A DNA stretch of 64,000 nt from Halomonas sp. H10-9-1 (GCF_040147005.1 NZ_JAMSHO010000001.1:682001-746000), one strand, 5' to 3'. Positions 16,430 to 26,690 are shown, counted from the stretch's first letter. Notes: generated by a model from the sequence alone, not told the origin. Translations and numbers: made by a program.

Positions 16430-17944
16430 TCAGGCTCCTCCCGGTGTGTGCTGCTCGAAGTGGAACTGTACCACCCGGCCCAGCCAGGGCAGCCAGCCCG
16501 GATTCAGGTCCAGCCCCGCCAGGCGCACCTCCAGCCGCGTCCGGGACAAGGCCGTATGCATGTCGAGATGGCTGGCGCTGAAGCGGATACGGGCGGGCAG
16601 CCTCAGCAACGATGGCTGCCAGAGCGAGGAGGGGCCATACCACTGTCGTGCCAGCGCTTCGATGCGCTCGCGTTCGGGCAACGGCGGCTGCGCCTCGAGA
16701 TCCCGCCAATCGTCCAGTCCCAGTTGGGTGGCCAGGAAAGGCACCAGCGGGTCCCGGTCGTCCAGTGCCAGCAGTTGCGCCACCCGATAGAGCCACAGCC
16801 AGCCGCTGGGCAGGGCCTCGCGGTAATCGCCCATGAGGGACCGCAGCGGCGGACGATCGAGAAAGTTCAGCAGATAGAGCACGCCGCCCTGCGCTGTCTG
16901 GAACTCCGGCGCCGGCAGAGACGGCGCCTCGGCGCCGCTTTCCGTGCGAACCGCGACCCGGCTCAAGGGGTGCGCTGGCGGCGCCCCGCCGGGCGACTCG
17001 TCGCTTGCCCGGCCCGCAACCCGATGACGCTCCGCCGGCCGCGCCGGTCCGGGGGGGCCCGAGCCTCCCCGAGGAGGAGAGGAAGGGCTGCTGTGCTCCG
17101 GGCGTTCCGTCGCCTTGGACGCGGGCGGGTCTGGTGGCGAGGGCCGGTCTGGCGGCGGGAGCGGGGAGCGGTGCTCGCTGGCGCGCCGAGCCGGAGAGCT
17201 CCCGGGCGCACTCTCGCCGGTCAGCTGCTCGGTGATGGCGGAGAGCGTTGCCGACGCCGACTGCATCAGCATCAGCGGGACGCTTTCCTGCGCGATCAGC
17301 AGGGCAGCCAGGCGGAAGCGGGGACCGGCGGGAGGGAGCGTCGCCAGGGCCGGTTGCCAGCGCTCCCTGAGCCGTTGCGGCAGGCGCAGGGGGGCGGTGC
17401 CCGAAGGCGGCGCCGATGCCGGGTCGGCGATACGGTAATCATTATGCCAGCACAGTTCCTGCATCAGCTGTTCGGCGTCCGGGTCGGCGAGCGCCCGCCA
17501 GACGAGGGGCAGCTGTCGCCGCGCATGCAGCGACTCCGCCAGTCCGTTGAGCTGCGTCTGATGGTCCGCCAGCACCGAGCGGAGCGCCCGGCTCGGCGGC
17601 AGGGACAGCAGGCGTGACCAGCGCCGCCAGTACCAGTGCCGGGCCGCGACGCCCTGGGCCAGGTCGGCCAGCAGCGCCGCCAGCATCTCCAGCCGGTTGG
17701 CGAAGCGCATGACGTTGGCCGGGTCGGTGCCGTGGCGAAGACACTGCTGAACTTGCTCCCGGAGTGCCGTGCCGATGCGATCGGCGCTGCCCGTCACGTG
17801 GAGTCGTCGCACGAAGACGATCTCGTCCCCGCCGGCGTCGGGCCAGTCAGCCTGCTGCAGGGTCCGGCTAACCCGGTCCTGCGCACCGGCGGGGCCGCGA
17901 ATGCGCAGGGTGCCGATGGTGGTGTCGCGGCCCGGGGTCGCCAT
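16430..17944 (-). CDS. eCIS-operon protein of unknown function with a Pro-rich centre
   Basis: 504 aa; not confidently recognised. Residues 1-250 are helical and Trp/Arg-rich (ARHWYWRRWSRLL, ALREQVQQCLRHG); residues ~265-345 are a long disordered Pro/Ser/Arg linker; the C-terminal part carries GGVLYLLNFLDRPPLRSLMG and helical segments. Its place just before the AAA+ ATPase is where many eCIS loci keep the tape-measure-type gene, and the C-terminal G-x-L-Y-L-L-x-F-L core faintly resembles that family. I treat tape measure or inner-sheath accessory as possibilities only. Spacing to both neighbours is under 10 bases. Confidence 0.6.
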   Translation of the reverse strand: MATPGRDTTIGTLRIRGPAGAQDRVSRTLQQADWPDAGGDEIVFVRRLHVTGSADRIGTALREQVQQCLRHGTDPANVMRFANRLEMLAALLADLAQGVAARHWYWRRWSRLLSLPPSRALRSVLADHQTQLNGLAESLHARRQLPLVWRALADPDAEQLMQELCWHNDYRIADPASAPPSGTAPLRLPQRLRERWQPALATLPPAGPRFRLAALLIAQESVPLMLMQSASATLSAITEQLTGESAPGSSPARRASEHRSPLPPPDRPSPPDPPASKATERPEHSSPSSPPRGGSGPPGPARPAERHRVAGRASDESPGGAPPAHPLSRVAVRTESGAEAPSLPAPEFQTAQGGVLYLLNFLDRPPLRSLMGDYREALPSGWLWLYRVAQLLALDDRDPLVPFLATQLGLDDWRDLEAQPPLPERERIEALARQWYGPSSLWQPSLLRLPARIRFSASHLDMHTALSRTRLEVRLAGLDLNPGWLPWLGRVVQFHFEQHTPGGA

Positions 17945-17951
17945 GGCGGGG

Positions 17952-20900
17952 CTACCGGCGAGCCTTGCCGACCACCGCGAAGCGGGAGTCGACGGTCAGG
18001 TCGGGTTGCACCAGGTCGAGAATGCGCACCTGGGTGCTGTCGGGGCTGTGGTCCTCCACGGTCAACTCGGCCGCCACCTGCTGATTCAGGTCCAGCAGCT
18101 GCAGCTTGACCCCCGGCAGGACGGCGCGGTTGAGCTGGACCCGGAAGCGCTCGCCGGGCCGAGCCACCCGCGGCGGCACGAACACTGTCCCCCGCACGAT
18201 CTCCTGGGGGTCGCCCAAAGAGGCGAAGATCAGGCTGGCGCGGATCATGTTGCGCATGGCGTGGTGACTGGCGGCGTCGGCGTCGTCGCTCAGCTGCCGG
18301 AACCACCAGTCGATCAGCTCGGCGATGGTCCGGGTGGCGTTGAAGTCGTCCTGTTCGGCGCGCTCCAGCCCCGGCCACCAGCCGACCTGTTCCACGCGGA
18401 GGCGGTCGTCTTCCGCCAGCTGCCCCCATTGCAGCCGCAGGGAGCCCGGCAGCAGGGCCAGCTTCTCCAACAGGCAGGCCTGGCACTGCTCCAGGCGTTC
18501 GCGCAGGGTCTGTGCCTGCTTGCGCAGCCCGCCCCGGCCACCCTGGGTCAGATCCTCCAGCGAGAAGACCTTCGCCGCCTGCTGCTGGGTCTGCAGGCTG
18601 CTGCGGGTGAAGGCGGGCAGCCTCAACCCGGCCCACTGCGCCAGCACCGCCTGGGTCTGCAACTGCACGGTATGCAGGCGGGCCTGTAGCGTGCCGGTCC
18701 CACTCTCAAGATCGGTACGGGCCGGACGGGCGGCGAAACGGGCCTGGCGAAGCTGGCCCAGATAATCGTACTTGTCGAACGGCGGCAGCTTGGCCCGCAG
18801 GGGCTTCAGGCCCGCCCAGTCGTCCATCGGGATCTCGGTCACGGCATCGAAGAAGCCATCCAGCTCCTGCGGCAGGCTCGCCTCGACGTCCCCGTCGCAG
18901 CCCGGCACGAGATCGTGTCGGCCGCGGTGGCGCAGTGCCAGTGGGTCCGGCAGCGCGAGGGAGACCGGCGTATTGCGCACTCGCACGTAGTAGAGCCCCT
19001 GTACCGCCGTGGTGAGAATGCGCGAGCGCTCGAGGTTGGCGTCATGGGCCTGGCGCCAGTCCTCCTCGAGCAGGCGCTGGGCCACGCCGTAGTCGCCTAG
19101 CTGTTCATCCAGGTAGCGATCGAGGTTTTCCAGGGTTTCTCGGGCCACCCGGATCAGGCCGCTGAGCTTCTCGATCTGCGCCTGCTTGCGGGTGTGTTCG
19201 CGTAGCTTGCCTTGCAACTTGCGCTCGATCTGGTTGTAGCGACCTTCGACGATCGAGATCCAGTGGGTCAGCACCTTGCCGGCGTTGAACAGGGCCTCGT
19301 AGCGCTTCTGGCTGGCCACCAGGCCACGCAGCCGTAGCCGCTTGCTTGCCTGGCTTTCCCCGTCTGTCGATTCTGCCTGCTGGTCCGCAAGCTGCTGGGT
19401 TCGGGTGTCGATCTCCTCTTCCAGGCGAGCGGGGGCGAGCAGGCCAAAATCCTTCTCGCTGACCCTGAGCCTCTTGCTGAGGGCGGCGGCGTCGGTGGGG
19501 TCGAAGAGGTCGCGGATGGTGGTCACCAGGTCCCGCATGCCGCAATACGCGGTTTGGTATTCACTGATTTCCGGGCTGATATGGTCAAGCACGCCGAACC
19601 GGAACTCCTGGGTATCGAAGGCCGGCTTGCTGACGGGGTTCTTGGCCAGGTTGGCCAGCAGGTCGAGGCGCTGCTTGTTGATGCCGAGCTCGAAGGCGGA
19701 GTACGTCTCGGGCTTGGTGGTCAGGTAAGTGGGGATGCTGTTGATGCTGGTGTTCAACGCGGATGACATCAGGTTGCTGCTGAGGCCCCTGCCGAGGCGG
19801 GGGGCGGTGTCGCCGGTTGGCGTGGGACTGGCAGCGCGAGTGGAGGTCGTCCGCACCACCGGGGCCGCCGCTCTGACGGTTGGCGCCGCGCTGGCGGGGG
19901 CCGCCGTGAGCTCCTCCGGGATCAGGTTGGTATTGAGGCTGGCATAGGGCAGCCAGCGCGCCACTTGCAGGCCATTGCCGTCGCCGGCGACGCCACCGGC
20001 GAGGGCGGAGAGCGCCACGGTCTGCGAGTCCAGCTGCTGGCGCTGCAGCAACACCAGGTCCCGGGTCTTCTCCAGCCGCGAGCGGATCGTCCTGATCTGG
20101 TTCTCGATGGCCTCCAGCTCCACCAGGGCCACCGCGTACTGGATCACCAGGCCGTCGTCTTCCGGTGTGGACACCGGCGGCGGTAGCGGGACCTTGTCGA
20201 CCGTCACCAGCCAGTCGCGGTAGAAGGCCGGCTGCGCCGGGATCCCCCTGGCGTACGGGTAGGGGGGAGCTGTCTCGGGGTCGAGAGTGCCGAATGCCTG
20301 CCGTGCCCGCTGGATGACATTCTGGAACAGGCTGGCCGGGTCGATGGGCGGCAGGGTCGGCTTGGGCAGGTCCAGGTGCTTGAACTGCGCCGGGTCCAGC
20401 CCCCGGTGTTCGATGGCGGACAGGTCCTCGGGTGGGGGCAGCGGCTCCACGTGGTAGAGCCGGTCGAATTGCGTCCGCCAGCGATGCCAGGCGTTGTAGG
20501 CGCGCATGTAGAAGCGGTAGATATCGGCCTCGAGCCGCGCCTCCGTGGGAGGAATGTCCAGCAGGTCGGCGCGGTAATCGCGGCGCTCCAGCGCCAGCAG
20601 CAGGCGGATCCTGTCGCCGGCGGGGCGGCGCAGGTCGATCACCCGGCGCGGCAGGTGCCGGTCGATCAGTTCCGGCACCGAGTCCGCCGGCACCGGCACC
20701 ATGTCGACCCCGAGGTGCGCGGGCAGCCAGAGCAGGTCGGGGGCGACGGCCGCCGGGCGCTGCAGCCAGTTGACGGGCAACTGGCCGGCGGCGGGCAAAT
20801 AATCCAGGTGCAGGTTGGCGTCGAGGAAGTCCGCCAGCGGCGTCGCGGCATTGGCCGGTTCACTGGCGGCCTGCATCGTCCGGCGCAGCGTGGCGCTGGT

Positions 20901-21614
20901 CTGGTTCAGCAGGACCCGATAGCCTGAGTGGGGGCTGGCCTCGTAGCGGCCGGCGGCCTCCGACACCCAGGCCACGCTGTGGCTGTCACCGCTGGCCGTG
21001 ATCGCCAGCAGGGCCAGCGGAATGGCCTGCTGGAAACCGCCCAGGAACTCGCCGTCGACGCGGTCCGCGGCCACCCAGTTCTGCAGCCGCTCCGGTGGCG
21101 TGGCGGTGACCACTTCCGAGGCGATGGCCAACCGCTTGAGCCGCACGCTGGTGACCGCCACCAGGCGTGAATCCCTGGTGGGGTCGAACTCCATCCGCTG
21201 GCAGGGTTCTACGCCGGGGGCGTCGATGGTGTCCAGTGCCTGCTGCAGCGTCAGGTAATAGACGCCGGTGGCATCCGACGTCGCCGTGCGGGTCAGGTAG
21301 TACTCGATCAGGGCCTGCCACTCGGCCTTCAGCGGCATCTGCAGGTTCAGTGTCTGGCCCTGCGGCGTGACGGCGAGTCCCGGGCTGACGACGAAGGTTG
21401 CATGGTCCGTGAGCCCACCGGCGCCGCTGCTGCCGAGACGCAGGCCATGGACCACGCCCGCGGGTCGGGTCTTGAGCAGCGGGGCCAGGCGCGCATCGGC
21501 ATAGGCCTGCTGACGATCGAACTCTTCTTCCCCGAGGTGGCGTCCGGCAAACAGGTGCAGCCGTTCCAGTTCGGGCGCGCTGGCGATGGGGCGGTGCAGC
21601 AGGATCATCGACAT
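17952..21614 (-). CDS. Very large eCIS protein: N-terminal module shared with the two preceding genes plus long coiled coil
   Basis: 1220 aa. Residues ~20-120 carry the module seen in the two genes transcribed before it: EEEFDRQQAYADARL, GVVHGLRLG and SPGLAVTPQGQTLNL. Residues ~470-530 and ~735-870 are rich in heptads (ENQIRTIRSRLEKTRDLVL, ERKLQGKLREHTRKQAQIEK) and probably form coiled coils; an Ala/Pro/Thr-rich linker lies near 560-620. The C-terminal 100 residues look beta-rich (FRVQLNRAVLPGVKLQLLDL). It could be a fibre, an elongated baseplate arm or a tape measure; sequence alone does not decide. It starts 10 bases after the 576-aa gene. Confidence 0.65.
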   Translation of the reverse strand: MSMILLHRPIASAPELERLHLFAGRHLGEEEFDRQQAYADARLAPLLKTRPAGVVHGLRLGSSGAGGLTDHATFVVSPGLAVTPQGQTLNLQMPLKAEWQALIEYYLTRTATSDATGVYYLTLQQALDTIDAPGVEPCQRMEFDPTRDSRLVAVTSVRLKRLAIASEVVTATPPERLQNWVAADRVDGEFLGGFQQAIPLALLAITASGDSHSVAWVSEAAGRYEASPHSGYRVLLNQTSATLRRTMQAASEPANAATPLADFLDANLHLDYLPAAGQLPVNWLQRPAAVAPDLLWLPAHLGVDMVPVPADSVPELIDRHLPRRVIDLRRPAGDRIRLLLALERRDYRADLLDIPPTEARLEADIYRFYMRAYNAWHRWRTQFDRLYHVEPLPPPEDLSAIEHRGLDPAQFKHLDLPKPTLPPIDPASLFQNVIQRARQAFGTLDPETAPPYPYARGIPAQPAFYRDWLVTVDKVPLPPPVSTPEDDGLVIQYAVALVELEAIENQIRTIRSRLEKTRDLVLLQRQQLDSQTVALSALAGGVAGDGNGLQVARWLPYASLNTNLIPEELTAAPASAAPTVRAAAPVVRTTSTRAASPTPTGDTAPRLGRGLSSNLMSSALNTSINSIPTYLTTKPETYSAFELGINKQRLDLLANLAKNPVSKPAFDTQEFRFGVLDHISPEISEYQTAYCGMRDLVTTIRDLFDPTDAAALSKRLRVSEKDFGLLAPARLEEEIDTRTQQLADQQAESTDGESQASKRLRLRGLVASQKRYEALFNAGKVLTHWISIVEGRYNQIERKLQGKLREHTRKQAQIEKLSGLIRVARETLENLDRYLDEQLGDYGVAQRLLEEDWRQAHDANLERSRILTTAVQGLYYVRVRNTPVSLALPDPLALRHRGRHDLVPGCDGDVEASLPQELDGFFDAVTEIPMDDWAGLKPLRAKLPPFDKYDYLGQLRQARFAARPARTDLESGTGTLQARLHTVQLQTQAVLAQWAGLRLPAFTRSSLQTQQQAAKVFSLEDLTQGGRGGLRKQAQTLRERLEQCQACLLEKLALLPGSLRLQWGQLAEDDRLRVEQVGWWPGLERAEQDDFNATRTIAELIDWWFRQLSDDADAASHHAMRNMIRASLIFASLGDPQEIVRGTVFVPPRVARPGERFRVQLNRAVLPGVKLQLLDLNQQVAAELTVEDHSPDSTQVRILDLVQPDLTVDSRFAVVGKARR

Positions 21615-21624
21615 GGTCGGCTCC

Positions 21625-23355
21625 TCAGTTGATCTGTCCCACCAGTGCTTCCCACTGGTCCGCGAGGTCGCCGTCGATGCCGAGTTCGGCGGCGGCCTCC
21701 ACCACCCGCTTGCCGGTCACGGCGGGGTGCCGCTCGTCGGTCTTCCGCAACCTCTCCAGCAGCACCGGCAGCGTCTTCCGCTCGATCAGCACGCGCAGGG
21801 TCGGCCAGACCACGGCGTCGTAGTGGCGCTCCACCCGGATCAGGAATTCGTTGGCCTGCAGGACCAGCGGTGCGTCCTTGCCGACGCTGTCGATCAGCTG
21901 TCCCAGGGCCTCCTTGCCGCGACCATCCCGGGGCGGACGCATCTGCGCCAACCGCTCGAAGTCGATGAAGCGCAGCAGCACGCTCTCCTCATCCTCGATG
22001 ACGCTGCCGGGGTCGGACGGCGTGGTCGGCGCCGAATCATCCGTCGGCGGGGGCTCGGCGGGTTCCGGCACGTGGCTGCCGAGCGCCAGCACGATCCCGC
22101 TCACCGCGGTTTCCGCCGTCCGGACCGGGCGCCGCACGTACATCAGCCGGCCGTCGGCCACGGCATCCCAGATGCTCTGCCAGACGCTGGCATCGGTATC
22201 GAGGCGGTGTACCGGCTGCATCGGGTAGAGCTTCAGGCGCAGCAGATCCAGCTGCGGCAGGCGTCGGCTCTCGGGATCGATATCGCGCTCCAGCTGGCTG
22301 GCGTAGAGGCCATAGTCCTGATTCGACAGCGGCGCCAGTACCACGATGTCGACGCCTTCGCGGCTGTTCAGGTCGATATTCGGCAGCCGCAGCGACTCGG
22401 CCCGGATCAGTTCCAGCTCCGACAGTCGGACCGGCGCGACATGGACGTTGAAATGCTCGGGGAAATAGCCCTGGTGGCCGCCGACCGCGTCGATGGCGTC
22501 GCGGGGCACGCTGCCCACCGGAGGCAGCAGGCCGAAGTAGTCACGGGCGGCGAAGTGGTTGTCGAGGCTGCCGCCGGCGCGGGCGGTGAGGATATCGGCG
22601 AGCAGGGCCTCGTACTGGCGCGACAGGTCCTGTTGCAGGTCCGTCGCGCCCCCCTGCGGCCGCGCCGGCTGGCGCAGCAGCTCGCTGTCCAGCCACTGCG
22701 GGGTGTCGTTCTGGATGGCGAGGACCCCCAGCGCCACGCTGTCCTCCGGCAGCAGCGCAGCGGCCTGTTCGCTGCCCAGCAGCTCGCGCATCAGGTTGGC
22801 CCGGACGTGCAGCGGGTCCTGCTGCGGCAACGCCAGGGGCAGGGGCACTAGGCCCAGCTGCACCGACTCCGTCACCAGGGCGTAATCGGCGCCGCGCCTG
22901 GAGGCCAGGTCCGTCGGGAACACCTCGGCGATGTCGGTGGCCACCTCGACGTATTTCAGCACCACGGCATAGAGCCCGCGGTTGAAGCGTCGGTACTTGC
23001 TGTCGTTGAGCTGGGCGATGAGGGCCCGGTCGCCGAGGCTGACCAGCAGCTGGCGGTTGAGCTGCAGCACCCGGCCGAGGGCCGTGATGGCCAGCCCCGG
23101 CCCCAGGGTCAGCAGGCCGGAAAAGGGGTCGTAGTCGAGCGCCAGGCCGGAGAGCACGCCCTGGCCCAGCACCTTGCCGATCTCCCGCAGGCGCTGGTCC
23201 AGGTAGATCTGGTCCCGCTCCAGGTCCTCGGCGGTGAGCAGGCGGCCGTCGAAGTAGTGGGTACGGGTCATGCGTGGGTCGATGTCGGCGATATGCTCCA
23301 GGCTCTCGCCGGCGGCGATGGGATCCCCCAGGGGTTGAAACAGAATCTCGCTCAT
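21625..23355 (-). CDS. eCIS baseplate-associated protein, second member of the shared-module trio
   Basis: 576 aa. The N-terminal module reads HYFDGRLLTAEDLERDQ, then QGVLSGLALDY and LGPGLAITALGRVLQL; such proteins recur in eCIS loci of cyanobacteria and actinobacteria but lack an assigned function. The rest is mixed alpha/beta without motifs I can name. The ATG at 23355 follows GAGGAGGG at good spacing and is preferred over the upstream in-frame ATG at 23370. It probably sits on the baseplate periphery with its two paralogues; role in host contact is inference. Confidence 0.65.
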   Translation of the reverse strand: MSEILFQPLGDPIAAGESLEHIADIDPRMTRTHYFDGRLLTAEDLERDQIYLDQRLREIGKVLGQGVLSGLALDYDPFSGLLTLGPGLAITALGRVLQLNRQLLVSLGDRALIAQLNDSKYRRFNRGLYAVVLKYVEVATDIAEVFPTDLASRRGADYALVTESVQLGLVPLPLALPQQDPLHVRANLMRELLGSEQAAALLPEDSVALGVLAIQNDTPQWLDSELLRQPARPQGGATDLQQDLSRQYEALLADILTARAGGSLDNHFAARDYFGLLPPVGSVPRDAIDAVGGHQGYFPEHFNVHVAPVRLSELELIRAESLRLPNIDLNSREGVDIVVLAPLSNQDYGLYASQLERDIDPESRRLPQLDLLRLKLYPMQPVHRLDTDASVWQSIWDAVADGRLMYVRRPVRTAETAVSGIVLALGSHVPEPAEPPPTDDSAPTTPSDPGSVIEDEESVLLRFIDFERLAQMRPPRDGRGKEALGQLIDSVGKDAPLVLQANEFLIRVERHYDAVVWPTLRVLIERKTLPVLLERLRKTDERHPAVTGKRVVEAAAELGIDGDLADQWEALVGQIN

Positions 23356-23417
23356 GGTCCCTCCTCGCATGCTTGGTTAACCCGGCTTGTGAACAGGAGC
23401 GGCAGTGTCATGTCGGT

Positions 23418-24317
23418 TCACCCTTGGCGATGGAGCCAGGCCAGCTGGCTGGCGGTGGTGAGGAAAGGGCGCACCAGGTTGTTGATGCTGATCCGCTGCG
23501 GGTTCACCACGACGTTGACCGGGTCGGGGGTACTGATGCTGATCCGGGCCAGCAGCAGGCGGGCGCCGGCCTCGAGTTCGTCCGCCAGGTTGGTGGTGGC
23601 CACGCCGCCGGCGTCCAGCGCGTGCAGCAGCCTGGCGTGCAGGCTCAGTTGGGCGGCCGCGGCGGGGTTGTCCAGCTCCAGCGCGTCAAGGGTCTGCTGT
23701 TCGACGGCGGTGAGGCCGGGCACCGCATCCGTCACCGGGGGGTGACTGGCCCAGGGCGCGAAGCGCTCATCGGGCCCAGGCGGCAGTTCGGGGCTCAGCT
23801 CGAGCTGCACGCTGTCGGCGGTGCGGCTGGGCTGGACCGCATCGGTGCTGAGGTTGAGCTTGCGCGTCAGCACCGGTTGGCGTGCCAGCGGGCAATCCTT
23901 CTGGCGCACGGAGACCCTCAGCCACAGCCGCTCGGTGTCGCCATCGAAGCCTTCGAGCAGGTCGCCCTCGCTCTGGGCCTCCAGCCACTGGCGAAGGTTG
24001 ATGCAGTAGGTTTCGTGCACCAGCACTTCCCGGCCGAGTCCGTCGATGGCGATCCCGGGACTCACCTGCAGCCGCACCAGCACATCGTCGGTGTCGTTTT
24101 CATGGCTGTCCGGGGCCATGCTCACGTGCAGCCCCGCCAGGGTGCCGTAACCGTGCAGCCAGTACTGGTGGCGGGTGAGGCGGCGCCGGTGGTAGGCCTG
24201 CTCGTCGCGGGTGGCCTCCAGCCCCAGCATCATGCCGGCCTCGTAGGACACCCGGCGCAGTGGCTCCGCCAGCTGGTCGTCCTGTTTCAGGGTCGGCAGG
24301 TCGTCCTGGTTACTCAT
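23418..24317 (-). CDS. eCIS baseplate-associated protein, first and shortest member of the shared-module trio
   Basis: 299 aa. It carries the same module as the next two genes: LEATRDEQAYHRRRLTRHQ, GTLAGLHVSM and SPGIAIDGLGREVLV. The middle is Pro-rich (LELSPELPPGPDERF). No signal peptide or membrane segment. It lies 9 bases after the Afp12-like gene. The family is recurrent in eCIS loci; the function is unknown. A role in linking fibres to baseplate wedges is only a guess from position. Confidence 0.65.
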   Translation of the reverse strand: MSNQDDLPTLKQDDQLAEPLRRVSYEAGMMLGLEATRDEQAYHRRRLTRHQYWLHGYGTLAGLHVSMAPDSHENDTDDVLVRLQVSPGIAIDGLGREVLVHETYCINLRQWLEAQSEGDLLEGFDGDTERLWLRVSVRQKDCPLARQPVLTRKLNLSTDAVQPSRTADSVQLELSPELPPGPDERFAPWASHPPVTDAVPGLTAVEQQTLDALELDNPAAAAQLSLHARLLHALDAGGVATTNLADELEAGARLLLARISISTPDPVNVVVNPQRISINNLVRPFLTTASQLAWLHRQG

Positions 24318-24326
24318 GGGGCCTCC

Positions 24327-26690
24327 TCATGGTTCGTCTCCTTGCCAGGCGCCGGCGTTGATGTCCCGCGGCGAGAACGCCACCGGGTTATGCAGCTGGC
24401 CGTCCTGTCCGATGCGGGTTGTGTCGAGGACGACCGGCTCGGCGCCGGGGCGGCGTTCCAGATAGGTGTCCACGCCGAGCAGCGGCGAGGTGCCCAGGAT
24501 GAAGGGCCGCTCGGTCTCGATGATGTGCCACTGCAGGTGCGCCGGTAGCTGCTGCGTGAGCATCTCCTCGACGGCGTGGCGCTGCTGCCGTGCGGGGCCG
24601 TGCAGCAGTACGCTGAGGCGGTGGCCGTAGCGCTCGAAGAAGGCCTCGACCGCCCGGGCTTCCTCTTCCGTTGCCAGCTCCGGCGCGAACAGCGCCAGGA
24701 ATTCCCGTGCGTCCATGTCCGAGAGGATCAGGCTGTCGCCGACGATGCTGTTGCCGCTCATGCCGGTGCCGAGGGTGAGGGGGTGGTCGGCGTCGTCCAT
24801 GTGGCGGCCGAGGATGGTCGCCAGGGTGCGGCGCAAGCGGAAGTTTTCCAGCACCACGACCTCGCCCCGCTGCACCCCGCCGTCGGTGAGGATGTCCAGC
24901 GCCAGGTTCACCGCCGGCAGGCTCCCCTTGTACTGCTGGATCAGGGTGACCTCCTTCAGCCAGCGCCGTCGCCGCGCCATGGGCCAGTGCTCCGGCAGGT
25001 CCGTGCCGAGGGCGCGGGCCAGCCAGTGCAGGTTGTGCGCCGGCGCCGAATCGGGATGGAGCAGTTGGTCGCTGGCGGCGATGCGGCCCTCGATCGGGGT
25101 GAGCATCCCTTCGAAGCTCGCCAGTAGCCGCTCGCGGGTATCGGCGCCGTTGGCCGGCCCACTGGCGTTGGCGGGGTCGTAACGCAGCTCCTGCCGAAAC
25201 AGCTCCGGCAGGTAGGCCTCCTGGTAGGAGAAGCGTGGCTGATACACCCGGATGGCATGCAGGGACGGCGCCGCGCGCCCGTTGCCCTGCAGCCGCACCT
25301 GCAGCTGCAGATACCGGCCGGCAAGGCGGCGTACCGGGCCGCCGGGGCGCTGCAGCAGCAGTTCGAACAGCCCCCGCTGGCCGTGCTCGTGACCGGACAG
25401 GGCCTGCTGGAACGCCAGCTCCGAGGGGAGGGGGTTCCACACCGGCAGCGGTTGCTCGATCAGTTCGGCGCTGCCCCGTTGTTGCGGGGTGTCGAAGACC
25501 CTCACCGCCAGGCTGATGCCGCAGCCGGGCGGGATGCAGGCATCGAGGTAGACACGGTGCCAGAGGGTGTTGGGAGTGCCCGAATCCAGCACCTCCTGCA
25601 GCAGGGCCGTCGCCTCCAGGTGGTAACGGGGCTGGCGCAGGGCGTGCAGTTCCCGCGGCCGCGGGTCGAAGTTCGGGTAGTCCGGGTCAGGCTCCGCCTG
25701 GTAACGCAGCTGACCGTCGGCGCTGCTGGCGAAGCGGGGCACCGCCAGTGACAGCATGGGATAGCGCTCGTGGATCAGGTGCGCCTCGCCGCCGTCGCTG
25801 GCGGCATTTCGCTGCAGGCCGAGCACCGGGCAGTCGCGCTGGCGGAAACCGGCATCGTCCGCCTGGCGTGGCGCCAGGGCCGCGAGCCGGCCGGGGCCGA
25901 CCATCTCGAGGTCGACGGCGAAGGGGACGTCGTCGCCCAGCGCATAGCCCCGGTACGGACGGTCGCGGACCGTCGAACGCGAGCGGCCGAGGATCCGCTG
26001 GTGGCCGGCGCCGTCGTGCACCAGGAGATAGAGCCGCTCCCGGTCGCCGCACAGCGCCAGAGCCTCCCACCCGGCCGGCAGCAGCTGCTGCCAGCGCAGG
26101 CCAAGGGCATCGGGATTGGGTGTCACCGGCTCGAAGCGGCTTTCGCGGGGCGCATAGGGCAGCGGCAGGGGCGCGCCCTGGCAGAGCATCAGCCGGTCGG
26201 CGGCGAGGCACCAGATGCGAGCGTCTGCATCCACCCAGGCGCGGCGCGGCGCCACCGGCAGGGCACACTGGGCCAGCCAGCGCTGGCGCAGGTGGAACAG
26301 CAGCAGGCCATGCTGGTCGGCATCGTCGCTGAACGGCACCGCGAGAAGGCCCTCGCGGTTCAGGCTCAGGTCCCGCAGGGTACCGGCCGGCGCGCGCAGG
26401 GTGTTCAGATCCCCATCCTTCAGCGGCCGCCAGCCCCGGCCGCTGTTGAACTCCACCGAGCGGGCATCGGCGCCGAGTCGCGCGACCTGATAGTGGGCGT
26501 CCACCGCCATCGGCGTCGCCGCTTGCCAGGCGGCAAGCGCTGATGTCGGGTCGCTGGCGGGCAGGCGCAGGTGCTGATTCTGCGCCAGGGTCAGGGCCTG
26601 CCGGCCGGCGTGCCACTGCAGCCGTCGCGAGCCTTCGGCGAACTCTGCTTCGCTGCGCAGCAGGAAGTAGGGGGTGTTGTTAACGTCCAT
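24327..26690 (-). CDS. eCIS baseplate protein, Afp12 / phage tail protein I-like
   Basis: 787 aa. The C-terminal half has the tail-I pattern: AYLPELFRQELRYD, LLASFEGMLTPIEGRIAA, HNLHWLARALGTDLPEHW and AMARRRRWLKEVTLIQQYKG-type text (shown in part), then ILTDGGVQRGEVVVLENF. The N-terminal ~450 residues are beta-rich, perhaps a propeller, unusual in size for this family. In phage and eCIS, this protein pairs with the baseplate-J protein to make the wedge. It follows that gene by 13 bases. Confidence 0.75.
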   Translation of the reverse strand: MDVNNTPYFLLRSEAEFAEGSRRLQWHAGRQALTLAQNQHLRLPASDPTSALAAWQAATPMAVDAHYQVARLGADARSVEFNSGRGWRPLKDGDLNTLRAPAGTLRDLSLNREGLLAVPFSDDADQHGLLLFHLRQRWLAQCALPVAPRRAWVDADARIWCLAADRLMLCQGAPLPLPYAPRESRFEPVTPNPDALGLRWQQLLPAGWEALALCGDRERLYLLVHDGAGHQRILGRSRSTVRDRPYRGYALGDDVPFAVDLEMVGPGRLAALAPRQADDAGFRQRDCPVLGLQRNAASDGGEAHLIHERYPMLSLAVPRFASSADGQLRYQAEPDPDYPNFDPRPRELHALRQPRYHLEATALLQEVLDSGTPNTLWHRVYLDACIPPGCGISLAVRVFDTPQQRGSAELIEQPLPVWNPLPSELAFQQALSGHEHGQRGLFELLLQRPGGPVRRLAGRYLQLQVRLQGNGRAAPSLHAIRVYQPRFSYQEAYLPELFRQELRYDPANASGPANGADTRERLLASFEGMLTPIEGRIAASDQLLHPDSAPAHNLHWLARALGTDLPEHWPMARRRRWLKEVTLIQQYKGSLPAVNLALDILTDGGVQRGEVVVLENFRLRRTLATILGRHMDDADHPLTLGTGMSGNSIVGDSLILSDMDAREFLALFAPELATEEEARAVEAFFERYGHRLSVLLHGPARQQRHAVEEMLTQQLPAHLQWHIIETERPFILGTSPLLGVDTYLERRPGAEPVVLDTTRIGQDGQLHNPVAFSPRDINAGAWQGDEP

